Origin: Flavobacteriaceae bacterium
GTDB lineage: Bacteria > Bacteroidota > Bacteroidia > Flavobacteriales > Flavobacteriaceae
Reading direction: 5' to 3'
NCBI GenBank assembly: GCA_018608625.1
Contig: JABAZC010000031.1
Coordinates: 1 to 33,001 of the forward strand
Length of the DNA: 33,001 bases
Shown here: positions 1-9,537 of the stretch, piece by piece
Numbering within the stretch: position 1 is the first letter of the stretch
Layout: each line of letters starts with the position of its first letter
Position numbers and translations under genes: made by a program
Notes under the pieces: generated by a model
Database searches by the model: none
The model's input: only the letters and a program-made list of their open reading frames with translations
What the model was told of the DNA's origin: nothing

Positions 1-30
1 TGATATTCTATCCAGTTGAACTACTGGGCC
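1..30 (-). tRNA. tRNA, 5' part only (cut by window start), possibly tRNA-Arg
   Basis: On the minus strand the first bases read GGCCCAG, TA, then a D-arm GTTC-AACTGGATA-GAAT, which is the canonical acceptor 5' strand, spacer and D-arm of a bacterial tRNA. The 5' end is at position 30. The anticodon and 3' half lie outside the window, so the isotype cannot be read. The sequence resembles arginine tRNAs of Bacteroidota from memory, which is only an inference. It follows the yqeY-like gene by 7 bases on the same strand. Confidence 0.8.
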
Positions 31-37
31 ATTTTAT

Positions 38-484
38 TTAAGACAACTTCGCTTTCACTAAAGTTGAAATTGTTTTGCCGTCAGTTTTTCCTGCAAGTGT
101 TTTACTAACCACTCCCATGACACGCCCCATGTCTTTCATTCCAGAAGCTCCTAGGGAAGCAATAGTTTCAACCACTACTTTTTCAACTTCTGAGGCCTCT
201 AGCATTTGAGGTAAAAATTGACTAATCACCTCGACTTCTGCCAATTCAGGCTCCGCCAAATCTAAACGATTTTGATCTGTAAATATCGACGCACTGTCAC
301 GTCGTTGTTTTACTAATTTTTGTAATAGTTTAAACTCATCTTCTTCTGTTATAGCTACATCCGACCCACTGGTTCTTGCTAATAAAATAGCAGATTTTAT
401 AGACCGTAATGCAGTTAAGGCTACGGAATCCTTAGATTTCATGGCAGTTTTAAGTGCAGTCATGACTGAATCTTGTAAGCTCAT
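38..484 (-). CDS. GatB/YqeY domain-containing protein
   Basis: A 148-residue, mostly helical, cytoplasmic protein of the YqeY family, which shares a domain with the tRNA-binding tail of the amidotransferase subunit GatB. The precise role of stand-alone YqeY proteins is not established; a link to tRNA is inferred from the shared domain. Family features seen are the start MSLQDSVMTALKTAMKSKD, the LRSIKSAIL segment, a basic KLLQKLVKQRRDSA helix, the central FLPQML motif and the C-terminal DMGRVMGVV segment. The full family length is present and the start is ATG. It lies downstream of ftsZ on the same strand, separated from it by a terminator, and immediately upstream of a tRNA. Confidence 0.9.
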   Translation of the reverse strand: MSLQDSVMTALKTAMKSKDSVALTALRSIKSAILLARTSGSDVAITEEDEFKLLQKLVKQRRDSASIFTDQNRLDLAEPELAEVEVISQFLPQMLEASEVEKVVVETIASLGASGMKDMGRVMGVVSKTLAGKTDGKTISTLVKAKLS

Positions 485-540
485 AAGAATGAATTTTTAA
501 TTAGTGTACGAATATAACAAAAACAAAACCTCTTGTTATT

Positions 541-589
541 AAAATTAAAAAAAACCTAAAAAAATGAATTCCTCTTTCAGGTTTTTTTT
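541..589 (-). terminator. Intrinsic terminator after ftsZ
   Basis: The arms 547-557 and 579-589 are exact 11-bp reverse complements (AAAAAAAACCT and AGGTTTTTTTT). On the minus strand the hairpin ends in eight T followed by AATTTT, 18 bases past the ftsZ stop. It would end the long dcw transcript. The stem is A/T-rich and symmetrical, so it could act in both directions, but no plus-strand gene ends here. Confidence 0.75.
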
Positions 590-606
590 AATTATTATTT
601 ATATAA

Positions 607-2520
607 TTAATCTACATTGTCATGCAAATACGAGTTATTAGAGCGTAACTGAACTTCTTCATTATCGTCTAGACCAATTGTAGTTCTAGAGGCATGTGTT
701 TCTGATGAATGTTCTACATCTTCCAAGCTAACCCCTTGACGCTTGTAGGCCGGCTCTTTTTCAATTTCTTCTATCTTAGACGTATTAAACTTGTAATTAA
801 AAGCTTTCATTTTTTGTCGTCTTTCGTCTGCTCTATCTATAAGTGTTTTAGAAATTGGACTGTTAAAGGGATCTTGTTTTTCCTCAGGGATGGACGTGAC
901 TACACGTTCTTTAATTGTAACCTTAGTAAACACCATTTCCTCTTCTATTTCTACCGGTGCTTCTAGCTTTCCACCTTCGTAGCTCTTGTCTGTCTGTTCT
1001 AATATAATATGATCGTCCAAAGCGTAACGCATTTCACCATCTTCATTTGCTTCAGTTACTGGGATGAGTTCAATATAGTCGTTAACTTCAATTTCATTGA
1101 CATTATCCTCTAAAGTGAAAACTTCAACTTCCTCAGATTCTGATAACGCAGCTTTATTAGAGATTGGTAAATCAAATGTTAACATGGTTTGATCTTCTTG
1201 CTCAGATTCGAGTTCAATATCGTCTTCCTGTGGCGTAGACACCTCATTAATTATAAAATCATTCTCATCAACATCTAAGTCTACAGTTTCGTAAACGACA
1301 TCAATATTTTTGATTAGTTCGGAGGTTGGAATTAAATCCATCGCTACTAAAGCATCTTCCTGGACTTCACTAGTATCTTCTTCAAGATTATATATAATCG
1401 TTTCTTGTTTGGCTGGTTCTTGATGCGTTATTGGGGCACATACAGGCTCAGCTAGCATTAAATCATGTTCCATCGTTTGCTCATCTTCCAGAGCATGCAC
1501 TACTTTTTTTACTTCCGTATTTGTAATTTCATTTTGTTGATCGACGTCAAACCCTGTGGCAATAATTGTAACTGAAATAGCTTCACCTAAGCTGTCATCT
1601 TCCCCTACTCCCATGATAATGTTGGCGCCATAACCGGCCTCGGCTTGAATATGATCATTTATTTCACCTATTTCGTCAATCGTAATTTCTTGAGAGCCAG
1701 AGACGATCAGCAGTAATACGTTTTTTGCACCGGTAATTTTATTATCATTAAGTAGTGGAGAATCTAAAGCTGTTGTAATGGCCTCTTGTGCTCTGTTTTG
1801 GCCTGAAGAGGTTGAAGAACCCATAATCGCAGTTCCGCTATTACTCAGTACTGTTTTAGCATCCCGTAAATCAATGTTTTGCATGTAGTGATGCGTAATA
1901 ACTTCTGCAATTCCGCGTGCAGCAGTAGAAAGAACTTCATCGGCTTTAGAGAAACCAGCTTTAAACCCTAAATTACCATAAACTTCTCTAAGCTTATTGT
2001 TGTTTATAATCACTAATGAATCAACCGTTTTACGAAACTTCTCAATACCTTGGTGTGCTTGTGAATTTCTGATTTTCCCTTCAAACTCAAAGGGCATTGT
2101 AACGATTCCTACCGTAAGAATATCCATTTCCTTAGCCATTTTAGCTATGATTGGGGCAGCACCAGTCCCTGTTCCACCTCCCATACCAGCGGTGATGAAT
2201 ACCATTTTGGTGTTAGACGTTAACATGGTTCGAATATCTTCTAAGCTTTCGACTGCAGATTGCTCTCCAATTTCAGGATTTGCTCCGGCACCTAAACCTT
2301 CAGTAAGATTGACTCCTAGTTGAATTTTGTTGGGAACTCCACTATTATTTAAAGCCTGTGAATCGGTGTTACAGATCACAAAATCGACACCCTTGATTCC
2401 TTGTTTAAACATGTGGTTAATAGCATTACTTCCTCCCCCACCAACGCCAATAACTTTTATGACGTTAGATTGGTTCTTTGGCAAGTCGAATGTGATTCCA
2501 AAATCATTACTGCTGCTCAT
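607..2520 (-). CDS. ftsZ: Cell division protein FtsZ with long C-terminal linker
   Basis: Tubulin-like GTPase that polymerises into the cytokinetic Z-ring at midcell. Seen in the 637-residue product: the N-terminal GVGGGGSNAINHM loop, the tubulin signature GGGTGTG at 114-120, the NNKLREVYG segment and the FSKADEVLSTAARGI stretch. The GTPase and C-terminal globular domains end around residue 330-345. About 280 residues of very acidic, low-complexity sequence follow, with many E/D-rich and TSE-type segments, and then a terminal peptide LRSNNSYLHDNVD. Typical FtsZ proteins have about 380 residues, so this one has a greatly enlarged disordered linker, as is usual in Flavobacteriaceae. The tail does not resemble the proteobacterial FtsA/ZipA-binding peptide. 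It is the last gene of the dcw operon, 25 bases after ftsA. Confidence 0.97.
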   Translation of the reverse strand: MSSSNDFGITFDLPKNQSNVIKVIGVGGGGSNAINHMFKQGIKGVDFVICNTDSQALNNSGVPNKIQLGVNLTEGLGAGANPEIGEQSAVESLEDIRTMLTSNTKMVFITAGMGGGTGTGAAPIIAKMAKEMDILTVGIVTMPFEFEGKIRNSQAHQGIEKFRKTVDSLVIINNNKLREVYGNLGFKAGFSKADEVLSTAARGIAEVITHHYMQNIDLRDAKTVLSNSGTAIMGSSTSSGQNRAQEAITTALDSPLLNDNKITGAKNVLLLIVSGSQEITIDEIGEINDHIQAEAGYGANIIMGVGEDDSLGEAISVTIIATGFDVDQQNEITNTEVKKVVHALEDEQTMEHDLMLAEPVCAPITHQEPAKQETIIYNLEEDTSEVQEDALVAMDLIPTSELIKNIDVVYETVDLDVDENDFIINEVSTPQEDDIELESEQEDQTMLTFDLPISNKAALSESEEVEVFTLEDNVNEIEVNDYIELIPVTEANEDGEMRYALDDHIILEQTDKSYEGGKLEAPVEIEEEMVFTKVTIKERVVTSIPEEKQDPFNSPISKTLIDRADERRQKMKAFNYKFNTSKIEEIEKEPAYKRQGVSLEDVEHSSETHASRTTIGLDDNEEVQLRSNNSYLHDNVD

Positions 2521-2545
2521 ATACTTAATTTTACTGGTTATTATT

Positions 2546-3856
2546 TTATTCTGCGTTATCTAAAAAGTCTTTAACTCTTTCTGTTAGTTTATCTAAAAAG
2601 CCTCTAGAATTATTTCTTGGGGCTTCTGGAGTTGGAGTAACCTCTTCTTCCGCTTCACTGTCATTTTTTTCTGGCATTTCTGTCATTGTTTTTTCTTGTC
2701 GCATCAAGCTATCCATCACTAATCCTACTGCAGTGGCATACATTGGACTTGTAATATCGCTGTCACTGTCCCCTGCCAAATGCTCATTTGGATACCCAAC
2801 TCTCGTATCCATTCCTGTGATATATTCGACCAACTGCTTTAAGTGCTTTAGCTGACTACCACCACCTGTTAATACGATGCCGGCAATTAATTTTTTCTTT
2901 TGCTCTTCGTGGCCATAATTTTTAATTTCAACATAAACCTGCTCTATAATTTCAACTACTCTAGCATGTATTATTTTAGATAGGTTTTTAAGTGTAATTT
3001 CTTTAGGATCACGCCCTCTTAAACCCGGGATTGAAACAATCTCGTTATCTTTATTTTCACCTGGCCAGGCAGATCCAAATTTGATTTTCAATAATTCAGC
3101 TTGCTTTTCTATAATCGAGCAACCCTCTTTGATATCTTCAGTAATTACATTTCCTCCAAATGGGATTACAGCTGTATGTCTGATAATTCCATCTTTAAAA
3201 ACAGCTAAATCTGTAGTACCACCTCCGATATCAATCAAAGCGACTCCAGCTTCTTTTTCTTCTTGGCTTAGTACAGCATTTGCCGAAGCCAAAGGTTCAA
3301 GAGTAATGCCCTCTAAGTTCAAGCCTGCTGTTTGCACACATCTTCCAATATTTCTAATCGAAGATACCTGACCAACAACGACGTGAAAATTGGCTTCAAG
3401 ACGTTCGCCATACATGCCAATAGGTTCTTTAATTTCAGCCTGTCCATCTACTTTATAATCCTGAGGTAAGACATGGATAATTTCTTCTCCTGGCAACATT
3501 ACCAGCTTATGAACCTGATTAATAAGACGATCAATATCTTCTTCATTAATTACTAATTCAGAGTTTTCTCTGGTAATATAGTCACTATGCTGAAGGCTAC
3601 GTATGTGCTGACCTGCAATACCTACAGTGACCTCACCAATTTTTAGACCTGAATCTGCCTCAGATTCAGAAACAGCTTGTTGAATAGACTGAATCGTTTG
3701 TGTGATATTATTCACAACTCCTCTGTGGACTCCAAGACTTTTAGACTTTCCTATACCGAGTATTTCTAGTTTATCATACTCATTTTTACGACCTACCATC
3801 GCTACAATTTTTGTGGTACCAATATCTAATCCTACTGAAATATTCTGAGCTTCCAT
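2546..3856 (-). CDS. ftsA: Cell division protein FtsA
   Basis: Actin-like ATPase that tethers FtsZ filaments to the inner membrane. The 436-residue product begins MEAQNISVGLDIGTTKI, which contains the phosphate-1 loop of the actin/Hsp70 fold. A second nucleotide motif, ALIDIGGGTTDLAVF, and the LTGGGSQLKHL adenosine-type motif follow. The C-terminus GFLDKLTERVKDFLDNAE is an amphipathic helix of the kind that binds membranes. An upstream in-frame start at 3892 would add 12 residues without family similarity and overlap ftsQ by 32 bases. The ATG at 3856 lies 4 bases after the ftsQ stop and is preferred. Directly upstream of ftsZ, as expected for partners. Confidence 0.95.
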   Translation of the reverse strand: MEAQNISVGLDIGTTKIVAMVGRKNEYDKLEILGIGKSKSLGVHRGVVNNITQTIQSIQQAVSESEADSGLKIGEVTVGIAGQHIRSLQHSDYITRENSELVINEEDIDRLINQVHKLVMLPGEEIIHVLPQDYKVDGQAEIKEPIGMYGERLEANFHVVVGQVSSIRNIGRCVQTAGLNLEGITLEPLASANAVLSQEEKEAGVALIDIGGGTTDLAVFKDGIIRHTAVIPFGGNVITEDIKEGCSIIEKQAELLKIKFGSAWPGENKDNEIVSIPGLRGRDPKEITLKNLSKIIHARVVEIIEQVYVEIKNYGHEEQKKKLIAGIVLTGGGSQLKHLKQLVEYITGMDTRVGYPNEHLAGDSDSDITSPMYATAVGLVMDSLMRQEKTMTEMPEKNDSEAEEEVTPTPEAPRNNSRGFLDKLTERVKDFLDNAE

Positions 3857-3860
3857 ACAA

Positions 3861-4580
3861 TTATTTTTTTGTGCAAACAACTTGATTATCAAATTGCAAA
3901 TTCACGCTTTTATAAACATCTAGCATCGTATCTTTTTTAGCTTTTTGATAAAACGCTTTTAAATTTTGTAATTTTATTTCTAGATTATCTAGAGTTCCGA
4001 CTAACACCTCAAAATCTAACAATCTTAATTTTAAACTTATCTCTTTATTTTCATTCTGATGAATTTCAGTGACATACGTTTTTAAAAACGAATCCTTATA
4101 GACCGTCAATGCTACCTTGTAGACCGTTTCTAAATCCGCTTCATCGACAATTCCATACGCCAAGGGAACACGTGCACTATGTTGAGACGACAAAGGCATT
4201 CTAAAACCGCCTTCATCTATGTAAAATACATCATCGGAAGCAACCCTAGCAATCGGACGTTTTTGCTCAACTTTAACCCTAACTTCTCCGTTTACAGTAA
4301 GATACACTTGAGCAGACTTTATCATATCATTTGACTCAAGTAAAAACTCCATCTCTTTCAAATCTATAGCATCTTTTGGTAAAAAATATAGTTTTTTTTG
4401 ACTTTGTATTAACAATTTGTTAACCATTTCAGAAGTAATAAAAACGTTATCCTCTCCCGTAAACTGAACATTTATACTTGATACTGGACGACTATTGTTT
4501 TTGAAAGATGAAAAGGCATACAAAAACACTACTAAACCTAGCAAAAACAGCCCTTTAATAAAATTCCAACTAGTACGCAT
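3861..4580 (-). CDS. ftsQ: Cell division protein FtsQ/DivIB
   Basis: Bitopic inner-membrane divisome protein that works with FtsL and FtsB to regulate septal peptidoglycan synthesis by FtsW-FtsI. The 239-residue product has a short cytoplasmic N-terminus, one membrane segment at about residues 7-25 (FIKGLFLLGLVVFLYAF) and a periplasmic part starting with a POTRA-like region, where strands SSINVQF and the VKVEQKRPIARV segment are visible. Sequence similarity in this family is low, so the assignment leans on topology and on position between murC and ftsA. Starts with ATG and overlaps the murC 3' end by 11 bases. Confidence 0.9.
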   Translation of the reverse strand: MRTSWNFIKGLFLLGLVVFLYAFSSFKNNSRPVSSINVQFTGEDNVFITSEMVNKLLIQSQKKLYFLPKDAIDLKEMEFLLESNDMIKSAQVYLTVNGEVRVKVEQKRPIARVASDDVFYIDEGGFRMPLSSQHSARVPLAYGIVDEADLETVYKVALTVYKDSFLKTYVTEIHQNENKEISLKLRLLDFEVLVGTLDNLEIKLQNLKAFYQKAKKDTMLDVYKSVNLQFDNQVVCTKK

Positions 4581-5922
4581 AGCTTAATTTTTCTTTTAAT
4601 TCAGACACTTCAACTCCGATATCTCCAGCTCCAATTGTTATAAATACAGGATACCCTAAATCCTTTATTTCATCCACTATCTGAGATTTCAATATTAACT
4701 TTTTTATTGGACTATTAATTTTCCCCAATAACCACTCAGAGTTAACTCCAGAAATAGGCAACTCTCGCGCCGGATAAATATCCAATAAAAAAGTGGCATC
4801 AAACTGAGATAAACTTGTTGCAAATGCGTCAATAAAATCTCTTGTTCTCGAAAAAAGATGTGGCTGAAACACCACCGCTACTTTTTTGGATGGATACATC
4901 TCTCTGACGGCTTGATGTACCGCATTAATTTCTGTTGGGTGATGCGCATAGTCATCAATAAATATAAATTCCTCTGATTTAATCTGATAAGTGAAACGTC
5001 TTTGAACCCCCTTATAAGATGCCAACGCATTCTTTAAGCCTGACGTAGAACACCCAAACTCAACAGCCATCGACAGAGCCACTACAGCATTAGACAAATT
5101 ATGAGCCCCCGGAAGACTAAAGTGTAAATTTTCAATCAACCCTGATGGAGTTTGAACATCAAATATATATATACCGTCTACAATTTGAATATTGACGGCG
5201 CTATAGTCCGCGGCTTCATTAACCGCATAGGTTATGCCATCAAATGGCAATCCTTTTTTTATAAATAATTTTCCTAGAGGTTTAATTTTTTGAGCGAATT
5301 CCTCAAATGTAGCGACCAAGTCGTCTTCTGAGCCATAAACATCTAAGTGATCGGCATCCATTGAGGTTATGCAGGCAAAATCTGGACTAAGCGTTAAAAA
5401 TGAGCGATCGTACTCATCCGCCTCAACAACAGAAACTTCGGTGCCTCGCTGAATAAAGTTTGATTGATAGTTTTCTGAAATACCCCCAACAAATGCCGTA
5501 ACTTTTTCGTTACACTGGTACAATAGATGTGCTAAAATACTGCTTGTAGTTGTTTTTCCATGGGTTCCAGCAACTGCTAAACAACGTGTATTTTCAGTTA
5601 CGATTCCCAATACCTCGGAGCGTTTTAAGATTTGAAAATTATTAGATTTAAAATAACTGAGAAGAGGATTAGTGTCCGATACCGCTGGCGTATACACCAC
5701 CAACGTTTTCAAAGTATTCATAAACAATCCATCAATATGACTAGGGTCGGAGTTAAACTGAATACAAACTCCCAATTTAATCAGAGAATCCGTAACAGGA
5801 GAGACCATTTTGTCATACCCACCCACTGTTTTGCCTAACGATACAAAGTAACTAGCAAGCGCACTCATGCCTACTCCGCCGATGCCTATAAAATAAATAT
5901 TATGGATAGATTTTAAATTCAT
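4570..5922 (-). CDS. murC: UDP-N-acetylmuramate--L-alanine ligase MurC
   Basis: Cytoplasmic ATP-dependent ligase that adds L-alanine to UDP-MurNAc, the first amino acid of the peptidoglycan stem peptide. The 450-residue product has the N-terminal UDP-binding glycine loop [13 protein letters not shown], the ATP loop GTHGKTT at 119-125, the EADEYDRSF segment typical of Mur[10 protein letters not shown], and the C-terminal [10 protein letters not shown] and FQPHLFSRT motifs. Length is normal for the family. The start ATG overlaps the murG stop in an ATGA arrangement, suggesting translational coupling. Confidence 0.97.
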   Translation of the reverse strand: MNLKSIHNIYFIGIGGVGMSALASYFVSLGKTVGGYDKMVSPVTDSLIKLGVCIQFNSDPSHIDGLFMNTLKTLVVYTPAVSDTNPLLSYFKSNNFQILKRSEVLGIVTENTRCLAVAGTHGKTTTSSILAHLLYQCNEKVTAFVGGISENYQSNFIQRGTEVSVVEADEYDRSFLTLSPDFACITSMDADHLDVYGSEDDLVATFEEFAQKIKPLGKLFIKKGLPFDGITYAVNEAADYSAVNIQIVDGIYIFDVQTPSGLIENLHFSLPGAHNLSNAVVALSMAVEFGCSTSGLKNALASYKGVQRRFTYQIKSEEFIFIDDYAHHPTEINAVHQAVREMYPSKKVAVVFQPHLFSRTRDFIDAFATSLSQFDATFLLDIYPARELPISGVNSEWLLGKINSPIKKLILKSQIVDEIKDLGYPVFITIGAGDIGVEVSELKEKLSYAY

Positions 5923-7013
5923 TTAACTAGTAATTTTTCTATTTCATCAACAATGGTTTTAGTCGCTTCTCTTAGCGCTAGTTTTTTAATGTTTTCTGAT
6001 AATAATTCTTGCTGTGATTTTGAGTTTAAAACTGTCGAAAATCCCGACTCAAAGCTTGACTCTAGATCCTTTTCAGCAATCAATAGCGCGGCTTTATTTT
6101 TGGCTATAGCTAGTGCATTTTTAGTTTGATGATCCTCAGATACATTTGGAGATGGAATGAAAATCACTGGCTTTCCAACCACACAAAGCTCAGACACGGA
6201 ACTGGCCCCAGCTCGTGAAATCACGAAATCTGCAGAGGCATATGCCAAATCCATTCGATTGATAAAAGCATGAACCTGCACAAGATCTCTTTTGTTATAT
6301 TGACTATACTCGTCTGAGTATAGTTTCCCACACTGCCATACGACCTGAATCCCTAAGGCCTTAAAATAGTCAAGCTTAGACTCTATGAGCTGATTAATGC
6401 GGCGTGCCCCAAGACTACCCCCTAGCACCAATAGTGTTTGCTTCTCTGATTCCAGATTAAAAAATGAGAGAGCTTCTGCACTTTTTGGTTCCAAGTCCAA
6501 AAGATCTTGTCGAACTGGATTACCACTTAGTACTAATTTGTTTTTTGGAAAAAAACACTCTAATCCTTCGTAAGCAACACAAATTTTATCAACCTTTTTG
6601 GACAATAATTTATTTGTAATTCCTGGAAATGAGTTTTGCTCTTGAATTAGTGTTGGCACCCCTCTCTTTGAGGCTACATGTAAAACAGGACCGCTTGCAT
6701 ACCCCCCGGTTCCGATAACAACATCGGGCTTAAAAGAATTTATAATTTGAATTGATTTTAGCAAACTAAACAATAGCTTAAATGGAAATAATAAATTTTT
6801 AAATGTCACTCTTCTTTGAAAACCTGAGATCCATAAACCAACAATTCGATAACCCGCTTGTGGCACTTTCTGCATTTCCATCTTGTCACTTGCGCCTACA
6901 AATAAAAATTCAGTCATTGGAAATCGAAATTTCAATTCATTCGCAATGGCTATCGCAGGGTAAATATGCCCTCCTGTTCCTCCACCTGATAATATGACTT
7001 TATACGATTTCAT
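5919..7013 (-). CDS. murG: UDP-GlcNAc transferase MurG (lipid II synthesis)
   Basis: Peripheral membrane glycosyltransferase (GT28) that transfers GlcNAc from UDP-GlcNAc to lipid I, giving lipid II. The 364-residue product has the N-terminal [15 protein letters not shown] loop, the lipid-facing [11 protein letters not shown] region, the second-domain loop [13 protein letters not shown] and the UDP-sugar site [12 protein letters not shown] with [12 protein letters not shown]. All are standard MurG signatures and the length is normal. The ATG shares one base with the ftsW stop (TAATG), so coupled translation is likely. Confidence 0.97.
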   Translation of the reverse strand: MKSYKVILSGGGTGGHIYPAIAIANELKFRFPMTEFLFVGASDKMEMQKVPQAGYRIVGLWISGFQRRVTFKNLLFPFKLLFSLLKSIQIINSFKPDVVIGTGGYASGPVLHVASKRGVPTLIQEQNSFPGITNKLLSKKVDKICVAYEGLECFFPKNKLVLSGNPVRQDLLDLEPKSAEALSFFNLESEKQTLLVLGGSLGARRINQLIESKLDYFKALGIQVVWQCGKLYSDEYSQYNKRDLVQVHAFINRMDLAYASADFVISRAGASSVSELCVVGKPVIFIPSPNVSEDHQTKNALAIAKNKAALLIAEKDLESSFESGFSTVLNSKSQQELLSENIKKLALREATKTIVDEIEKLLVK

Positions 7014-8206
7014 TATAATGCTTCGCTAAGTATTTCTAAAGGATGCTGATCATCCACTTCATTATTTTTATCTTCATCTCTTTTTGCACTCACACTTAAC
7101 ACGACACCCAATGCTAAACAGGTGACCCATATGGAAGTCCCACCACTGCTTATAAGCGGCAATGTTTGTCCCGTGACTGGAAATAACTGTACAGCCACAC
7201 CCATATTAACTAAGGCTTGAAATATAACTGGGATCCCTACCCCTATCGCCAATAGCTTTCCGAAAACAGAGTCTGACTTTTGGGCAACGATTACAATCCT
7301 AAACAATAACCATAGATAAAGAATCAGCAATAATATACCTCCAATAAGCCCATACTCTTCAATAATAATTGCAAAAATAAAATCCGAAGATGATTGTGGT
7401 AAAAAGTTTTTCTGAATACTTTTTCCAGGCCCTAAACCCTGTAGTCCGCCGGTAGCAATTGCTATTTTTGCTTTTTCAATCTGATAATCCTCCTGAGTAA
7501 CTTCAGAATCTACGAAACTTGAAATTCGACTGGTCCAAGTATCCACACGGTTCGGCATTAAATCTGGGAAAGCCTTTGCTGTTAAAACAAACAAAGCAAG
7601 TACAACAACCCCTGATCCGATAATAATTGATAAATACTTTAATGGGTACCCTCCCACAAACGTTAGTAAAATTACCATTGAAAAAATCAGTGCTGCAGTT
7701 GAGAAATTAGCTGGAAGAATCAAAGCTAAAACAATAAAAACAGGCAGCCACAATGGCAAAACAGACTCTCTAAATGAGATAGTCTCATCTTTAATTTTAG
7801 ATAGATAACGAGCTACATACACCATTAAAACCAGAGCAGCCAAGGTGGACGGCTGAAATGTAAACCCAACAATAGGTACTCGAATCCAACGACTCGCATT
7901 GGCACCTCCAATGGTTGCCCCTTGAAGCATTGTAATTATTAGTAGGATTAATACAACAGGTATCATAACCATTGAAAGCCCTTTAAAATACCTGTAAGGA
8001 ATCTTATGAACGCCATAGATAATAGAGAACCCTAGAAACAGATGTACAAAATGCTTGATAAAATAACTAAAGGTATTACTGCCACTCCCAATATAGGCCA
8101 GATTACTAGCAGCACTATACACAGGTAAGAATGAGAATATTGCCAATAACGCCGCAATAGCCCAAATAATCCGATCCCCTTTTATGTTATCAAATACTGT
8201 TTTCAT
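7013..8206 (-). CDS. ftsW: Septal peptidoglycan polymerase FtsW (SEDS family)
   Basis: Polytopic inner-membrane glycosyltransferase of the SEDS family that polymerises lipid II at the septum with the transpeptidase encoded in this cluster. The 397-residue product contains about ten hydrophobic segments, the N-terminal [19 protein letters not shown] helix, the [12 protein letters not shown] region, the [20 protein letters not shown] loop and the C-terminal [10 protein letters not shown] motif. It could in principle be called RodA; the dcw position between murD and murG favours FtsW. The stop shares one base with the murG start and the start shares one base with the murD stop. Confidence 0.94.
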   Translation of the reverse strand: MKTVFDNIKGDRIIWAIAALLAIFSFLPVYSAASNLAYIGSGSNTFSYFIKHFVHLFLGFSIIYGVHKIPYRYFKGLSMVMIPVVLILLIITMLQGATIGGANASRWIRVPIVGFTFQPSTLAALVLMVYVARYLSKIKDETISFRESVLPLWLPVFIVLALILPANFSTAALIFSMVILLTFVGGYPLKYLSIIIGSGVVVLALFVLTAKAFPDLMPNRVDTWTSRISSFVDSEVTQEDYQIEKAKIAIATGGLQGLGPGKSIQKNFLPQSSSDFIFAIIIEEYGLIGGILLLILYLWLLFRIVIVAQKSDSVFGKLLAIGVGIPVIFQALVNMGVAVQLFPVTGQTLPLISSGGTSIWVTCLALGVVLSVSAKRDEDKNNEVDDQHPLEILSEAL

Positions 8207-9537
8207 TATAACTTTCTTACCGCTGATTTAAATTGCTTACCTCTATCTTCATAACTATCAAACAAGTCAAAACTAGCACACGAAGGAGACAGCAATACAG
8301 CCTCACCAGCAACAGCCACGTTGTAAGCAATTTTAACTGCTTCACTCATGTACTGTGTTTCTATTATGACATCAACCATATTGCCAAAAGCATCAAACAA
8401 AGCCTCGTTATCTTTACCCAAACATATAATTGCTTTTACTTTTTCATTTACAAAGGGAAATAATGAGCTATAATCATTTCCTTTATCAACTCCTCCAACA
8501 ATCCAAACAGTAGGAACATTCATACTTTCCAAAGCATAATATGTAGCGTTTACATTAGTTGCCTTAGAATCATTTACATATTTGACCTTATTAATTGTTA
8601 AAACCTGCTCCAAACGGTGCTCAGCTCCTTGGAATCCTTCAAGACTTTCTCTAATAGTAGCTTTTCTAATTTTCAATAGATGTGCAACCGTGGCTGCAGC
8701 CATAGCGTTTTTTACGTTGTGCTTTCCTTCTAAAGCTAAGTTTGTTGTTGGCATAATTATGTCTCTATTGTTAAATTCTATTATTATATTATTATGTTCT
8801 AAATACGTACCATTTGCTACTATTTTAGATAACGAAAAAGGCACTAATGTTGATTGAATAGGATGGCTATTTATATAGGATGTAATTACCTCGTCATCTG
8901 AATTGTAAATTAAATAATCATCTGAAGTCTGGTTCATGACAATCCTAAATTTGGAAGATATATAGCTTTCAAACTTATAATCGTAACGATCCAAATGATC
9001 AGGGGTTATATTGGTTATAACAGCTATGTGAGGCCTAAAATCTTGTATTCCATCTAACTGAAAACTACTTAATTCCAGAACATAATGGGCCGTGTTAGTA
9101 AGGACTTGTTCTGCAAAACTTTCTCCAATATTTCCACCCATTGCTACATCAAAGCCAGACTGTCTTAGAATATGATAAACCATCATAGTCGTTGTAGTCT
9201 TTCCATTGCTTCCCGTAATCCCAATGATATTAGCAGTAGTGAATAATGCTGCAAATTCAATTTCTGACACTACAGGAATCGTCGCACTCTGTAACTTCTG
9301 AACAATGGATACATGATCCGGAATACCAGGACTTTTGATTACTAAATCTGCAGTTAAAATCTCAGATTCTGTATGACCCCCCTCTTCCCATTCAATCTCA
9401 TTATGTATAAGAACGTCTTTATATTTATTCGCAATCTTACCAGAATCAGAAAGAAATACGTTGTACTTTTTTACTTTCCCTAACAAGGCAGCCCCAACAC
9501 CACTTTCTCCACCGCCAAGAATAACTAATCGTTTCAT
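8206..9537 (-). CDS. murD: UDP-MurNAc-L-Ala--D-glutamate ligase MurD
   Basis: Cytoplasmic ligase that adds D-glutamate to UDP-MurNAc-L-Ala. The 443-residue product begins MKRLVILGGGESGVGAALL, the UDP-binding domain, followed by the KSPGIP motif and the ATP loop GSNGKTT at 109-115. The segments LELSSFQLD and NITPDHLDRY match MurD, and VNDSKATNVNAT and LSPSCASFDLFDSY are the C-terminal signatures. Length is normal. It begins directly after the mraY stop with no gap and shares one base with ftsW. Confidence 0.97.
   Translation of the reverse strand: MKRLVILGGGESGVGAALLGKVKKYNVFLSDSGKIANKYKDVLIHNEIEWEEGGHTESEILTADLVIKSPGIPDHVSIVQKLQSATIPVVSEIEFAALFTTANIIGITGSNGKTTTTMMVYHILRQSGFDVAMGGNIGESFAEQVLTNTAHYVLELSSFQLDGIQDFRPHIAVITNITPDHLDRYDYKFESYISSKFRIVMNQTSDDYLIYNSDDEVITSYINSHPIQSTLVPFSLSKIVANGTYLEHNNIIIEFNNRDIIMPTTNLALEGKHNVKNAMAAATVAHLLKIRKATIRESLEGFQGAEHRLEQVLTINKVKYVNDSKATNVNATYYALESMNVPTVWIVGGVDKGNDYSSLFPFVNEKVKAIICLGKDNEALFDAFGNMVDVIIETQYMSEAVKIAYNVAVAGEAVLLSPSCASFDLFDSYEDRGKQFKSAVRKL

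Noticed and set aside
1997-2563. Plus-strand open frames opposite ftsZ and others opposite murC, murD, enolase-cluster and rpoA genes
   Set aside because: They are antisense to strongly supported genes, have low-complexity or biased composition, and show no motif or start context of their own.
3857-3892. Longer ftsA start adding MIIKLFAQKNNC
   Set aside because: It would overlap ftsQ by 32 bases and add residues without similarity to FtsA; the ATG at 3856 sits 4 bases after the ftsQ stop.
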